This document shows, piece after piece, positions 25,147 to 39,842 of a DNA stretch of 64,000 nt. Both the position numbers and the translations under genes were made by a program. How positions within the stretch are numbered: position 1 is the first letter of the stretch; the number at the start of each line of letters is the position of its first letter. This DNA is from Chamaea fasciata (taxonomy: Eukaryota > Chordata > Aves > Passeriformes > Sylviidae). The notes under the pieces were generated by a model. That model was not told where the DNA came from, made no database searches, and saw only the letters and a program-made list of their open reading frames with translations. The stretch covers positions 5,186,846-5,250,845 of the forward strand of contig JARCOQ010000006.1 in the NCBI GenBank assembly GCA_029207755.1, read 5' to 3'.

Positions 25147-28100
25147 ACTACAGTCTTGTTCACTTTGTCATGTCCCATTACAATGATTTCTGTGGTTTAC
25201 TGGTTTTAGAAATTTAGACCTTGGCAAATCAAGAAAAAGGTGATTTTCACTTTTGTGGTGGAACCCAGAGCTGTCAGGATGCTGTAAGCGGATCTGTCTG
25301 ATAGGTGAATCTGCCTGCCAAAGCAGCCAAACACCTCTTCCAAAATTCAGCACTGCCTGCGTGGGAATTGGACAGGAGCTTATACAATTTTAATAGTTTG
25401 AAACAGTGCTTATGCTTAAAATCAGGAATGGATTATTTAGAGTGCAGCTAAATTTTCAAGGTGAGGAGGAAGAGAACTCACAGAAGATATTTTACCAGGT
25501 GCTCAGAGATGTGCACAGGACAGTGTGGCAGTTGAGAGAAAAGAAGTGTCTCAGCTAAGCACTTCCTTTTCTTACTCAGCCTATGTTCCTTTCATATACT
25601 GCTCTTTTCTCTCAGATAACTTCTGCTGTAATTACTCATTCTCTGTAGCCCATTTGACATCTTTTGTCTCTCAGCCCCTGATATTCTCCAATGCTCAGCT
25701 GCAAGTGCTTGAATGCTGACCCTTGTTTGGGCACTCAGCTTTCTGAGTGCATTTTATCAACCCTCCAACAAGACAGTTATTTCTGCACATCTCCCCTGCC
25801 TTATCCCTCTGCCAAAATGCTACTGTTCTGTAGAAAGATGGCTGGAAGAAGCACGTTAACTCCTTATCCTCTTGTAGTTGATAGACTGGCACAGTGGACC
25901 ACAGAGTGCATTGTAAAGGGCATCACGGAGTGTCACAGAATGACCCCTCCCTTGTCCCATCTGCCAGAACCAGCATCATCAGCTCGGCTGCCTCACTGCT
26001 CCTAACACAGCTACAGCAAAACAGACTGCAAGCAAGGACTGAGGTGAATGTAGAACAAAGGGAGACTCCTTTCTTAAAAGTCACATAACCACCCTGAGAA
26101 CTCCAAACACACCTGGGAACCTCTCAAAAGACTGTGGAGAGAATGAGTGGCACAGGTTCCCTGAGATCAGTCAGTAATTCAGTATGGGTGCTGGACCTGT
26201 GCTGAGTCAGTGTATACCAGCTATTTGCTATCAGCAAGACACAAACATGCATTTTTTAAAAGAATAATGTTATAGGCAGGGGAGTGCTGAGAGAAAAACC
26301 TGCCTAATCCATCTCCCAAAAATAACAGCTGGCTCCAAGGTGAACAGGAGGCTGGAAGTGCTGGAAAGGCCCTCTCTAGAGGTTCTCCATCTGTTTCACA
26401 ATGAATCCCATCTTGTCTTTTCTAGAACTTTCAACTTAGTTTTAGGGATATAGGAAAGACAAGGCAGTAACCACCTGGCTATTTCGTTTCATTTCTTCTG
26501 GGTGAGTAGTCTGCAACAGGAAGACCATCCTGTCCCCAGGAATGTGAGCTGTCCACAGTACCCTCCCACATTATTTTAGGTGCTGTGTTTGAATTCTCAC
26601 GTCCACATCCCAAAAACTGAAAGAGCAAGGGAGAGCTCTTGGTTGCATAAATATTTTTCTCTTGCCAAGGAATCTTTTCTGGGCCAGCATCCTGCATTTT
26701 TATTCCTGAGAGCAGCGTCCACTCCTCAGAAAACAGGTATCTTTAACTTCATTTCCCACTACATTCTGGAAATTGCATCAGGAGGAAGAAAAAGAAGATT
26801 ATGTGAGAGTTAAAAGACCCAATTTTTCAAAGCATAAGTTCCTGTCTGTGCTAACAAAGCACTTGTGATTGGCTGATTTTGCTAACATGGGCAGCCACCT
26901 CTCCAGAGTTACTGACCCTGAATCACTGTGGGGCAATGGGTTCATGTCTAGGGAATGGGGCTGTCATATGACGAGATTTTTTAACAAGCAATTTGAACTA
27001 AATAGTTTCTCAAGATTACAAAAGAAAAAATTCTCATGGATTTGTATCATCTTTACAATATAGTTGAGGCAAAGAAAGGTTTTCTAGTAACGTTAAATGA
27101 AGTATCCTTTTGACAAAGAGGTACTAAGCCTTCTTAGAGTGCTTTAAAAAGCATGCACTATGCAGGCAGACAAATGTGGCTGCAGCATCCTGGGCTGTTA
27201 AAGCTGAATTACAACTTTTATTGTGATCCTCACTTAACCTCTCCAATTGCTATTTTTTTCATACACTGTCCTGGAACAGAAATTAATTCAGAGAAAGCAC
27301 TTGAAACAGGATTTATGTACTGGAGTGAGAACAAAACAAGCCTACCATTCCCTGTTGGTTCCCGTGGGTTTTTTGAGCCCAAAATGCTCCCACTTAGCTC
27401 AGCTGCTTTTGTATTTAAATTTGAATGGTTTTGAGTCAAAACCAAAGAACATCTGTTTGGCAGTTTTAAAGCTAGAAGTATTTAACATTTTTCCCTTGAT
27501 GTGCACAATTTGATTCACTGCCCCGTTGCACTGATGCTACTGGAGGGGCTTTATGCATGGTTCAGAAGACAGATTGGTGGTGTGGGACACCCGGGATGGC
27601 CCATGGCAGCCAACAGTGCTGTTGGGCTGCGGCAGGGCCAGGAGCCACAGCCCCCTTACAGAGGCATTTGTGAGAGGCTGTAGCTGTCAGTTCCTGGCTT
27701 AAATTGAGTTCTGAGCTCAGCAAGAGCTGCTGCCTTCCAGAGAAGCAAAGTACCTCCCATCAGCCAAACAGCTGCAGAACCTTGCTTCCTTGGGAGGCGG
27801 GATTGCCTGGTTCTGGACAGGTTTCCTTTCTGAAGAGAGAAAAAAATAATTCACTCCAAGACCAGCAGTATAGCCCTCCTTATCCTGAAACCCAGGAGTG
27901 CTTCTCACCATTGTTCTCCTCATACCCCTCACTTAGACCTGGGAAGCTGCTTTTCTGCTCCAGGTCTGCTAAAAGAAAAAATTAAAGCATGTGCATATTC
28001 TGGAATTTTAAAATTCTGAGATAGAAGAAAATATTTGCTGTTTTACTATCAATTATTTTATTAGTTGGACTGTTTCTACTTAGTCAACTATTTTATTTAT

Positions 28101-30622
28101 TGGAGGAAGTGTCAGATGTATGTTTTTTAAAGGCTGTAATTAAGCAAGTCAGGAGTCATTAGATTATTCAAAAAGCCTGCTGCTTCTCATTAACTAATAG
28201 CAACTACCAAAACAAGTGGATTTTTATAGACCAGGTCTAGATATAAGTGTAAAAGTATATTGGAAAGCAGAGGCACATACTGTACTTAGACATCTCATCT
28301 TCATGCTATAGAATGCCCTAATTGGCAATTAATTTCTTCCAAGATGGAGTTGAAAATTGCCACTTTCCAAACACTGAAATTACCAGAGGATTAAACTGTC
28401 ACCTTCTCCATAAAAATGGCCCTTGAAGATTGATGATGCCATGAGTCACCTTTTATCTTGAGATCAGCTATTTAAATTTGATGCAGGTTGCACTTTTTTT
28501 GCTAGCATTTTCTATCTAGGTGAAAAAGAGGCTGGATATTGTGGTAGAGGATGTTTCTCAACCCATGAATTATGGCTCTTCTAACCATTGTTAAATTGCA
28601 AATGTCATTGGAGAAAAGGAGAAGGGTATAAAGGTAGCAGAAATGGTAACTTTCCAGAATAAAAAAATACCATTTTAAGACCCCATCTTCTGAGACAGAC
28701 AAATGTTAAAAAATACGTTTATAGCACCAGCAAAAATATGGCTTATAAGAAAATGTTTGGATGCTGTTCATGTCACACCATACTATGTTGGCATTTCCAT
28801 TTGACATGCAGACTTGACAGTTTTAATCATAGCCATGAACTACAGATGTTTTTAAAATACAGGATAGAGGGAAATAGAACCTGTGCTGAATGTCTGTTCC
28901 CGGTCTAAAAAGGACTGAGATTTACAGTCATATGGACAATTTTCCAGCTGTGCTAACAAGGGAAAGAGAACATACTGAGGTGCTCTGTTCTTTATCTTTC
29001 AAGCTAGTTTTGAAACCTCCAAACAGAAATAATTTCTCTGTTTCTAGAGACCAGCTGTTCAACAAGAGGTGGGAAATGAAGGGAGAAAAGGACAAGCAGC
29101 TTTGAAATGATATTGGCATGGCTGAATTGTATTAACACATCACCTGGCTGACAGCATGTAAAGTACAAGACAATTCACAGAGGATTTTCCCATTTGTGCA
29201 TTTCTAAGTACATACAAGAATATTAATTACACTATCCTTTATCTAGTCTCTCTGATGATAGACATAAAACCAAATGTGACTGGTGGGAGTTATCCTTCAT
29301 CTGAGTAACAGACTTGCAGCGGCTGGGGTCCAGAGTCAATGCTGACACTGTGGAAAGGTGGCCGAAGTGAGGCTAGATTACATAGGAAGGCAAGTTCCAG
29401 GCACTGTCCAGCCAGGAGCAGCTACTCACACAGCAGCCAACAAGAATTACTGCACACGAAACCACCCATCCAGTGCTGTGCTGCTGAGGAGCACCTGGAT
29501 ACAACCACCACATCAAAATCCAGCCTCCCTCAAAGGCATCTCTACTTATGACAGACCCAGACTACTGCCTGGAAATCCTTCTCCATATGTGCTTTTACAT
29601 GGCCTCATTGCTAAGTATATTTTAGTGCTTTGCAATCATGTGCTGGGCTAACATCACATAAAATTTTCATATAAGAATTGTTATTCCTCTTCTGCTCTTA
29701 GGAGGGAGAATGTGACATTTAGAGAGCTTTTTTAGTTAAATGAATGATGTTTCTGTGTCAGAGACATCAGGCCAAAAACTATGTTCTATTTGGAGGAATG
29801 AGCAATAATTTAAAATGACCCTTAACTTCTGCAAGAGTTGTGCCCTCATTCTGAGCTACTCTCCAAAATGCATCTACACTGGCAGTTATGACTGAGACAA
29901 AGGATCCCTTGTTCTCAGCCACCTAAACAACCCTCCCTGCATCTGCATCTTGCTTGTCAGCACCAGCTTCCACATCATTCTCCTCAAACCTCCATTCAGC
30001 TCTGATCTCTAGTTGAGGACAGCAAAGGCAGGAAGAATAATGCCATGTGGGATTGCTGTTCACCACAACCCATACTTGCCAGCTGCAGCAACCTGATGGA
30101 CTAAGTGTATCACATAACTTCAGAAAAGCTTCTGGGCTCAGACTGAATGGCTGCTGAGGCTTGTACTTATAGGAGTCTTTTTATAGGCATCTACAGATTT
30201 GGAGATTGAAAGTGACCCTAAAGTTTTCTGTAATTACCAGATGTTTTCTTATCCTTCCTGCACACCTGTTCTCCAGCTGGGGCTAACAGAAGTTCTAAAT
30301 CCTCTCAAGCTGAAGGGCTTTGTTTACCCTTGTGATAAAAAGCTCCCCAGTGTCTTAGGAACAGCACTGTTAACTCCACCCAACACCCTAGAGAGTGTCA
30401 CTTACAGTTCTCAGGCCAGGCCACAGAGCATCAGGGAAATAATGACTGAGACCTGGAGTCTGAGCATGGGAAAGCAGTGCAGAGAGCAGGAATGAGTTGG
30501 ACATGCATGTGGATGTTTGAGTTGTTAAGGACACACACTCCAGTGCTCTGTAGCAGTTGTGTTTCCTGAGGACTTGGGGCACTGTGCCAAGTACACAGCA
30601 CCCATATAGATCTGAGAGCAGC

Positions 30623-30654
30623 CTGTGTTTCAGAATGTCTGTGTTTCAGAATGC
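30623..30654. repeat. 16-bp tandem duplication
   Basis: The unit CTGTGTTTCAGAATGT is followed directly by a copy with one change at the last base. Confidence 0.9.
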
Positions 30655-32527
30655 TTTCCTCCACCTCCAGATCATTTTACCAGCCAAATGGGAAATGAGT
30701 GTCTCTGAGCATCTTTCCAGAAGCCTCTGAACTGATGCCTTCATACAGCAAAACTGAACGGGTACATACACCTTGTCCTTTTCACCTTGGTACTTGCACT
30801 ACATGAAGTATTTGCCTCACCTTTGATGATTCTTTGGATGCCCACTGGCCTTCTGTCTATTTACCAAAGCAGGAAATACCTAAGTAGGAACAAAGCCAAG
30901 TTAAAGTCTGACACAGCAATAGTATCTGGCTGATACCAATATTATCTGCCTTGGACTTTTTAACAATCATTAATGTTAACAAAAGTGTTAAGTTCTGTAG
31001 GTAGATGTCCCTTCTGAAGTTACACCACTGAGCTGAAATTTAACCCTGCTTCACATTTCCAAAAGTCAATCAGGTTGTCATTGAAACAATGGACTAAAAT
31101 CACCAGACCTTGATCTATTCCTGTTTCTATTTGAAGGTGATAAAGAGTTGATTTTATGTAAGATCTCATCAGTGTTCCTGAGTCAGCATGATTGTTCTGG
31201 ACTTCCTGGCATTCCGACAAACTGGGCAAGTAAGGTTATTCAGGAGCTTAGAGCTGGTATGGATGGAAAGGGAAAGGAGACAATATGCTGCCACCTTTTG
31301 GTTATAGAACTGAGAACAGATCTGGGCAGACCTCTCAAGTGGAAATTAAGACATCTATGCTCATCTTCTGTAATGAAACAGCCTGAAAGCCCAGATGCTG
31401 CAAGATGCATCCCTTCATGTTCTAAACTGTTGCTATAAGCTTAGCTCACCTATTTCACATTTTTTCAGTCTTGCTTGAACTAAATAATAATTATCAAGCA
31501 ATAATTAATATTTTATCTAATTTAAAACATAAAGGCTTGACTTCTCTCACCTAAAACTAACCGTTTGCATCACTAAACTGATTTGAGGAACACAGCTGCA
31601 AGAAATAGAAGGTACAAGACCTCATGAATTAGTAGCTTGTAAAAGTAAGTGACTGCATGTCATGACTTCTGACACTTTCATTACTACGTTTGTCATCAGT
31701 ACTTTACAAATTCAGCTTTAACTGTTTGAATGAGATTTTCTGTGCTGGCTGACTGTTGAGGACCTGAAGGGTATTTTGCTTGCTTGTTTATTTAAAAGAA
31801 TGGTTCAGCTGTTTATGAGAATAAAAGATTGAAGAATGGCCATCGTAATAAAAGGAATGCAAGGCTTCTCTGTTAAAATGCTTGTGCACCTCCTAGTTTG
31901 ATGCAGAACCTCAAACTTTAGCAGGGAACCTCTGTATCAGGGATGTGCTTCTCACTGCTCCTATGAATCATTGTACAAATTCAAGTGAAAGCCTCAGTTT
32001 AAAAATGTTCTGTACAAACTTATGGGGGCTTGTGAGTTTTAAGTCCAGGAATGTTCTATTACTTTCTGCTCCTGTGAGCCAGAGGCTCTTTATTTACATT
32101 TACTGCACGCATAGATTCAGTGAGCATGCTGCATCCTCATGCACAAAGATCCATCAAACACTTGACTTCTTCATTCTCACTGCTGGCTCTGAGCTCTCAA
32201 CCTCTACTCCTGACATAAGGATAACGTAAAGGTGGATCCTGTCTGCCTGTACTGCAGAAGAGGAATTCTCTAATCACTACCAAAGCTGTGTTGGTGGGCC
32301 TGTAATGTCCACCTGGAGCAGCTGCAGCCACTCAGGCAGAGCAGAGCAAAGCAGAGCTGTGCAGCAGACCCAAACCTGGCCCTGCTGCCACCTCAGGCCG
32401 TTGTTACACTTCACACATGGGTGCTCATGCAAGATGTCCCTATCTCAGGAGAGACCTGCAGAACTGTAGTACACTAATGGTGCCACCCAACACTGTCTGC
32501 GGCACATACCCCACTGTTCTGCTGCAC

Positions 32528-32568
32528 CTTGAGGAGTTCCAGGCTCATCTTGAGGAGTTCTAGGCTCT
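32528..32568. repeat. 21-bp tandem duplication
   Basis: Two adjacent copies beginning CTTGAGGAGTT, with the second differing by about one substitution and a short end difference. Confidence 0.85.
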
Positions 32569-33242
32569 CCTGCCATTTGGAGGAGTATCCGGAGGACTAC
32601 AGGCATGAGAAAACCACTAGGAATTACCTTGTTTATGCACTCATCACTCACTGACAGTCCCAGCAAAAGCACTCAACAGCTTCCAGACACTGTCATATAG
32701 AGATCAAGAACCTGAAGAACAAGAAGCCTGTTGGTAGGAATTTTGAGGCAAAACAATCCCTCCCCTATGTGTTATCACTTCTTCAAGGGGTTTAGCTCCC
32801 TCACCCATCAGGAAAAGGATGAGAGGAACAGATTTTACCTTGCTCTTTTCAAGGAGGGAAGCGGTGCAATGAATTACAGTGCTTAATCTCTCAGGGTGAG
32901 GGGCATCCTGTTATTTTTCACAGGTCAGGATCACATTAACCATCTGGGCCAGTGGTGGGAAACAGCAAGACACATCCTTCCAGAGCTAAATGAGGCCTCT
33001 TTTTCCTACCAGCAAATTTCCCCTAAGCCTCTTGGCAACCAGAACTCCTCCTCTCCATCTCAGCACTTGTCTTTCACACACCTCATGAGACATTTTTCAC
33101 CCATCTTTCAAATAAAGGAGGTTTTATACATTTAACCTACATGCTCAATGCCAGCACGGACACATACTGAAGCCATATCAGGGTAGAGAGGCAGAGGAAT
33201 ACCAGGACCACTGGGCCTGCTAGAAAAATTTCAAGAAATGGT

Positions 33243-33290
33243 CTTTTCTTTTTTTTTTTTTTCTTTTTTTTTCTTTTTTTTTTTCTCCTT
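33243..33290. repeat. T-rich tract
   Basis: Runs of T broken by single C bases, about 48 bp. Confidence 0.9.
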
Positions 33291-34571
33291 CTACCACTTT
33301 TCCATCATTTTAAGGGAAGCATATCCAGCTTGTTGGCACAGAGCTGAATATAGCAACTCAGTGAACAGGATGGACCATGGTATGGAGATGAGTCAGGATT
33401 GTGTGATGAATCAGATCTTGTCCAGAGAATCCTGGCTCGTTTGTTGCAGACAGTGAACACAATATCTGCAGGAGGAAAAAAAAATGGTTCCAGGTTAAGA
33501 CATTTGTATGCAGCTCAGAAGGACTGGGTTCTATTTTTGTCCTTCTCACAGACTACTAAATTAGCCACTTAAAAACCCATTTTTCATGGCTGGCCATGAA
33601 CTGGGTACAGGGTTTTGCTGAAAGTCTAAATTCTAATCTTATGCTTTTATGGCTAAAAATGTAGCTGCAATGTAATGTAATTAGCTGTAATGCTATTTTC
33701 TCCTTAATTTATGAGGATGTTATCAAAATACACTGAATGCCATTTGTGAAGCTCTCAGCTCCTACCCTGTTGTCTATAACTGAAAAATACATAACAAAAC
33801 TGGTAACTCTGCCTTCACAGCAGAATTTGAACAGTAAGCAGTAAAGCATGGAGTCCCATATCAAGCACCGAAAAGAGAACAAAATATTGAAGAGTGGCTC
33901 CTTAAGTGACTACTGTCCTCTCTGGCCACTAATGAGCTCCTGTCATTAATGACTGCCTTGCAATCAAATACAACAGAAGGCAAATCAAAGTTCTGAAAAC
34001 AACACAAATCCTGGCAATCTTTAGCTGCAGAATGCTTGACTTTTCAGTCTTAAAAGCTTTCATATTATTTTTGTCACCCTATGACACAGCTCAGTGCCAG
34101 TGAGTCTGTTGTATCTGACAATCAGATTGCTGTTTAGTGTCTCCCTACTATGCCTGACCTCCTAATGATGGTCTCCTAAGTAGGATTTGAAGACACTTTA
34201 AGAAATAATATGAAAAATTTATATAATTAGTTTTTCCAAAGCATTTACTGATTTTTAAAAAATTACTAAGGATTTTAAATTTTCTCATTTTTCTCTTTCC
34301 TCTTTTGCTCTTCTCACTCCCCTCCATCAGTTTGAAAAGTCAAGTCCATGATGTTGCCTTTGAAAAGGGCGTTAAGAGCTGCCAGAACATTTTCCTGGAA
34401 GCTACTTCACATCACCCAACACTAAAAAATGGATTAACGGACTAAGCTGGATTTAAACATCTTCCTCATTAACAATACTGTAAATTGGGAAGAGCGCAAC
34501 ATTGTTTTTATCTCCAGCTTTCCCCTGCTCGGTTTACCCAGTTTATCTCTCTTTCAGAAGAGTTAAATTCC

Positions 34572-34764
34572 AGAGGGTGATGAGGCACTGGGACAGGTTT
34601 TCCAGGGAATTTGGGGATGATGTCCTGCCCCTGGCAGTGTTCAAGGCCAGGCTGGATGGGGCTCTGATCACCCTGCTCTAGTGGAAGACTGCCCATGGCA
34701 GTGGGTTGGAACAAGATGATCTGGAATGTCCCTTCCAACCCAAACCATTTTATCATTCTGTGAA
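34572..34764 (+). mobile_element. CR1 LINE 3' fragment
   Basis: About 190 bp with the CR1 phrases GTGTTCAAGGCCAGGCTGGA and GTTGGAACAAGATGATCT, followed by a 3' end resembling TTCTATGATTCTATGA with mutations (TATCATTCTGTGAAT). Severely truncated at the 5' side. Confidence 0.9.
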
Positions 34765-35917
34765 TCTTCAAGGGGAAAAAACATCCAGTAAAAACCACCA
34801 ATGAGATGCTGGAGAAATTAATTAAAGACCTGCTTCATCTAGTTTTCTTACCTGGCCCTAAGCATAGAATTTCATCTATGCCAGTCCTTTGCTGCCTCGT
34901 TGTTAAACAGGGTAACACATGTACAAATCTTGTAAAATAGTGAGAATTCGTTTTAGCTGGAATTGAGTCAGTACAATCCACTGGCAAGCAGAACCACACC
35001 AACGGATACCAACAGTACATGTAAACCAAATTTATGCCATCTGAAGCTCCCTGTGAATGTGTTCATAAGGATATCACCTCAGTTACTAGAATACAACAAA
35101 AGCCTTGCTGAAATCAAAATAATAACTTTTTTTAAAAAAGCAAGAAAATTCTCAGCACATCATACTAATATGAGTTAATTTACTGGTTCTATAATGGATA
35201 TGCAATATCAATTTGTTCTGAGAGTAGAAATGTCTCAATAATTAATGAACAATCACATACAAATATTCTAAGTCAGCCTGCAAAAGCTGCAACTTTGTAA
35301 TCTATTGTTACAGTTCTGGAGGAAATCCAGCCATGCTGAGAAAATCTGTGCTGAAAAAGAGAATTTGGAAGGAGAGGCGATATATTTTATTAGATGAAAT
35401 CAGACCAGGACTGTAAGCCTGAAAGATTGTTTATTTTTCCAATTATATCTGATAAAATATAATTATGTTTTGCTACAAGCCTAGCCTTTTTTACAGATTA
35501 CAGAAATATTACTTTAAAAGTAAAGCATTTGCAAGAAACACTTGTACAATAAAACCAATAAAGCTTAAGATAACTTACAAGTGAGAAAAGATTTATAATA
35601 ATTTATATTGTTCTCTACATAGCTCCAAAGTTGTGGAGTCAGCTAGTAATCTTCCCCTGCTTATTTGGATTTTCCTCATAGCAATGAGAAGAGCGAAAAA
35701 AAAACATTTTTAAGTGTTTTTTCAAAAACAAATATAGGTGGAGAGAATTCACTGGCATAAAAATCCTTGAAAGGCCTTCACTTTGTATTATCTTTAAGGG
35801 ACAGTAGTTGAAGTTCATAGCATCCCTTAAACTATAAGAGATGTTTTGATTTCAGCCAGATTCCTCAGACGTGTTTATCTTGTCATGGTATTATGATATT
35901 TGGAGGTGTCTGCTTTG

Positions 35918-35918
<1 letters not shown>

Positions 35919-35959
<41 letters not shown>
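35919..35959. repeat. Poly(T) run of 41 bases
   Basis: An uninterrupted T run with no recognised element beside it. Confidence 0.97.
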
Positions 35960-35962
<3 letters not shown>

Positions 35963-36636
35963 ACTGTAATCTGTCTTTTTCAAAAAAGACTCCACTTCTC
36001 ACAGCAGAATCTGAACTAACACCAGAGATCTTTACTGTCAGGCACTAACTGGTATTTATTGTTTATTCAGACAATCTGGAGAGATGGGTGAATTTTTTCT
36101 AATTTTTTGATTAATGATTTTCATCAAATTTTGCGTGTATGTGTGCATGTGTGTGAGAGAATTCTTTGACTTTATTCTTGGAACTCAAGCAAATACTGCC
36201 TTAAGGAATCTCTCTGTTAATTATAAGAGTAAGAAATACATCAGCAGTAACTCTGGAAAGCTCACTGGGTCAGGAGCTACTACTAAAAGCAGGAAATTTT
36301 GTCAGTCAGAGTTATCAACTTCTAAATTTGAGTACTTCTATCTTGTGCTGCTATCACTGTTGACCACGATTCAGAGGAGGCAGAGATGGGCTGTGAAATC
36401 CAAGTTCTCCACTGACTCAAAGAGTTTCAGGCCCAGCTACATCTCCCAAATCACACCTGGAACATCCAGCTGTATCACACATGGAGTATCTGGAAGAGTG
36501 GAAAAGGGCACATGTAACACAGTGCTGTGTAGTTAAGACTTAGATACTGTAACTCCAATCCAGATATTTCAGTGTATCCCTTCTGTGCCCCCTGGGCTTT
36601 TAAACTCTCTTCAAGTGTTCAGTGTGGGATCTATGA

Positions 36637-36746
36637 CCAAAAAAACCCCCAAAAAACCCAACCCCCCAAAAACTCAAACCAAAAAAACCTATTAAAAACA
36701 CAAACAAACAACAAAACAAAAAAAAAGCCACCACCAAAACCAAACC
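36637..36746. repeat. A/C-rich low-complexity tract
   Basis: A runs mixed with C runs and AAAC-type units, immediately left of an old CR1 fragment. Confidence 0.75.
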
Positions 36747-36819
36747 ATTTATCTTCTACTTTATACAATGACACACAAAAAATGATCTTTTTTGAGAAAG
36801 CAAGGGCTGGGCAGCCAGT

Positions 36820-37215
36820 CTCAAATGGTTTGAAAACTGGCTGGATGGCCAGGCCCAAGGAATGGCTGACATACAGCCAGTGAAGAACACAGTGTATGTC
36901 AGATGATGACACAGAATGCACCCCCAGCAAATTTATGAATGCCAAATTAAGGAGTGCTGACATGAGGACTGGCAGAACTCAATCCAGAGAGATCTTGATA
37001 AATTTGAGGACTAGGCCAAGAGACACCTCAGGTTTGATGGAAAAACCCAGGCATGAGGACAGGTGGGAAACTGGCTGAGCATGAGCCCAGGAGAAGGACC
37101 AAGGAATCACACTCATGCCAGGCAGAGCACAAGCCCATTCAGGCCAAAAGTGCATTCTCACTGCAAATAATGCAAACTGCACCCTGGACTCCATTGAGAG
37201 GTGTGGCAAGGAAAG
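36820..37215 (+). mobile_element. Old CR1 fragment from the end of the reverse-transcriptase ORF
   Basis: The sequence follows the CR1 ORF2 end in order: CTGGCTGGATGGCCAGGCCC, then a TGCACCCCCAGCAAATTTA block (the residues near the ECTLSKFADD part of the enzyme), then ATCCAGAGAGATCTTGATAA, CCAGGCATGAG, and CCTGGACTCCATTGAGA. Stops, indels and a missing segment show that it is long dead. It is older than the other CR1 copies here. Confidence 0.7.
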
Positions 37216-39785
37216 TGTTACCCTACAGTCATTAAAGCAGAGAAATGAAGAACAAAAAAATTGTTACAGAGGCTGAAAAATTCTACGCTAATTCAAAGTT
37301 CATTGGTTTGCAAAGAAAGAAGAGAAGAAGCTGTTCATAAAAATGGGTGTAGTCTAGTTGAGAAATTAGAAGACAGCAATCCTTCCCAGAGCAATGAGTT
37401 TCTGGAATACTCTTCTGCCTTCAGCAGCAGGATAAAACAGTCAAGTCAGTTGCAACAAGGAGTTTAATAGCTTATGAAAAGACTGATGTAATAATGTTGC
37501 ACGTGACAGCAAGTGTTCATGTAGGACATCTCATCCAGTCCTACATTCCTGAATTCTACATGCATGGAGAGGGATAAAAATTGAAATAAGATAAAGAATA
37601 GTTTCTGCAACATAATAAAGAGGGAGAGAATAAAGGAAAGAAACTTATGGGTGTTGGCAAACAAAGTGCCAGGGGGTAATGAAGAGGGAAGCATTCTTCC
37701 TTGAAAACTTCATGATTTCCTTGTGGAAGATGACAACATTGTCTCAACATGCCCTGATGTCACAACCTTTAATACCTCTCATTTCACAGCACAATTTCAT
37801 TGTGACAGCTGCTGAAAGCATTATGCCTCCAGCAAAATAACAATAGGATGTTTTATACACTGTATGCCATGAGATGTCAAGTAACAGATGATCCAATGCA
37901 GGGCCTTTCTACCATTTGGCCATATCATCATAAGTAGAGACAATTTGAAAGACAGTGCATGGGCAAATATACGACTTTAAAACAACGAATTTATTTGTGT
38001 GCAACACTTTGTGTTTTAGGTCCTAGGGGTTTTTCAAAATCTCTAATGGTCTTTAATTTTGCACATTGTTAGGTCTGATTGATGATATTTGGACTGCTCA
38101 TAGTGATGGTGTTCTTAGAAGAAATTGAGAAGTCAGTTGAACTCTGCATCCATAGTTTCATGTTTTAAACAACAATTTTAATTCTTCCTTTTGTTACATT
38201 AATACATTAAAAATCTTACTGAAATCAAGAATAAAAGAAAGACAATGGAAGAGGTGGCAAAGGCAACCAAACAGATCTGCTTCCAAACAGATGGACGTTT
38301 CCTCAAGGATGGAACATCTCAGGTAAGTGTGCTGCTTTACAGAGACCTCAACGAAATTGTTTCATCACTGGTGACCTTCAGTGTTCAGGCCCCATTAGCC
38401 ACATATCAGAGTCCAAAGTGGGAGTGTATCAAGTTAAACTGCTCTAGAGCAAGATAGAAGGGAAATTACTGTCCTGAGTTCAACTTCTCCCTCTTCATGG
38501 GCCTTTTTCATTGTAGGTCTTAAGTCACTACATCATTTTGAAATTTATTTGAGAGGGAAAATAATCACAATCATGTGGCTGAAGTTGCAAGAGGGTATGA
38601 CAGCAATGCAAGCATAATCCTGGACACAGGCAGCTGGATGGAGCACCATTGAAACAATTACTGCCCATCATGCCATGCCAATTCACGGGACAAGATGTAC
38701 CAGGACATTTTTCATAGCTTTTATCTTTATTTATCTTTATTTCTGCCAGGGGCTTTGCCTGCCAGGGAAGGGAGCTGGCTATGTCACAGCGGACACAGGA
38801 GGTTCCCATAAGGAAGCTTTGCCTTAGACTTGAGGAAATCAGATAATCTGGCTTTATTTGAGTAAATTCTCAGCCAGTGTGTCCTTTCAGACCACACTGC
38901 TACAGCAGTCTTAAAATGGGTCAAATAAAACTCCCACACAAAATGATGCACCCACACAATTGCATTAACCCATAATAAGCAGCATTTTACAAACTGAATT
39001 ACTATGTACAATGTATTTACAGGTCTTCAAACTGACATTAAATACTATTTTATAAAATCAACTACTGCTTAATAACATTTAATGTGTACCTTAGACCCAG
39101 ACAAACCTCTGTTGTCAGTTACCATAAAGGATATTAGACTTGTACTACTACCAGTTACTCCATTAGTGCCCCTGACAGCTCTAAACCCTTAACCCCACAG
39201 TAAACTTATATGCCAGCCTGATATCAAAGGTTAAAATTTATCTTTTCTGCTTTGAAAACCTAGGAAGCTGCTCTTTAAAAGCATATTGAAAAGATTTGGT
39301 ATTTAGAACTCAAGATACAAACATAAAAGTTCACAGAAAAGCTGTTATTCAGTCCTGATGGCAATGTTGGGGAAGCAGGAGTATAAATTATATGATAATA
39401 CACAATCTACTGTTTTGTCTGCCTTCCTAGGCTGGCCCCTGTCAGCATGGCATGAATCACAGCCTAAAGCCTTGTTGGCTCAGACACTGCCATACTTGCC
39501 ATTGCAGGATGAGGTGCCAGAGGGAACTTAGTGCCACTGCTCATGCCAACACTGTGTTCAATGCACATGCCTCAGCACTTCCTTAAAATCCGTAAAGCAG
39601 ATTCTTGTTCACTCATAGATCAATGCCAGCACCAAACTGAAACCTCTGCCTACGAGTGTACCAGATGCTGTGCTGCTTTCCCTAGAACCAGGGTAACTCC
39701 AGGCTCTATGGCTGGAACATCCTGCTGGGTACAATTACCCTGAACCTGACAGATAACACAGCACTCTGCTATGGGTAGTGCAGGA

Positions 39786-39842
<57 letters not shown>

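Noticed and set aside
36631..36963. 110-codon - strand frame rich in Phe and Trp
   Set aside because: It is translated from the A/C-rich tract and old CR1 sequence.
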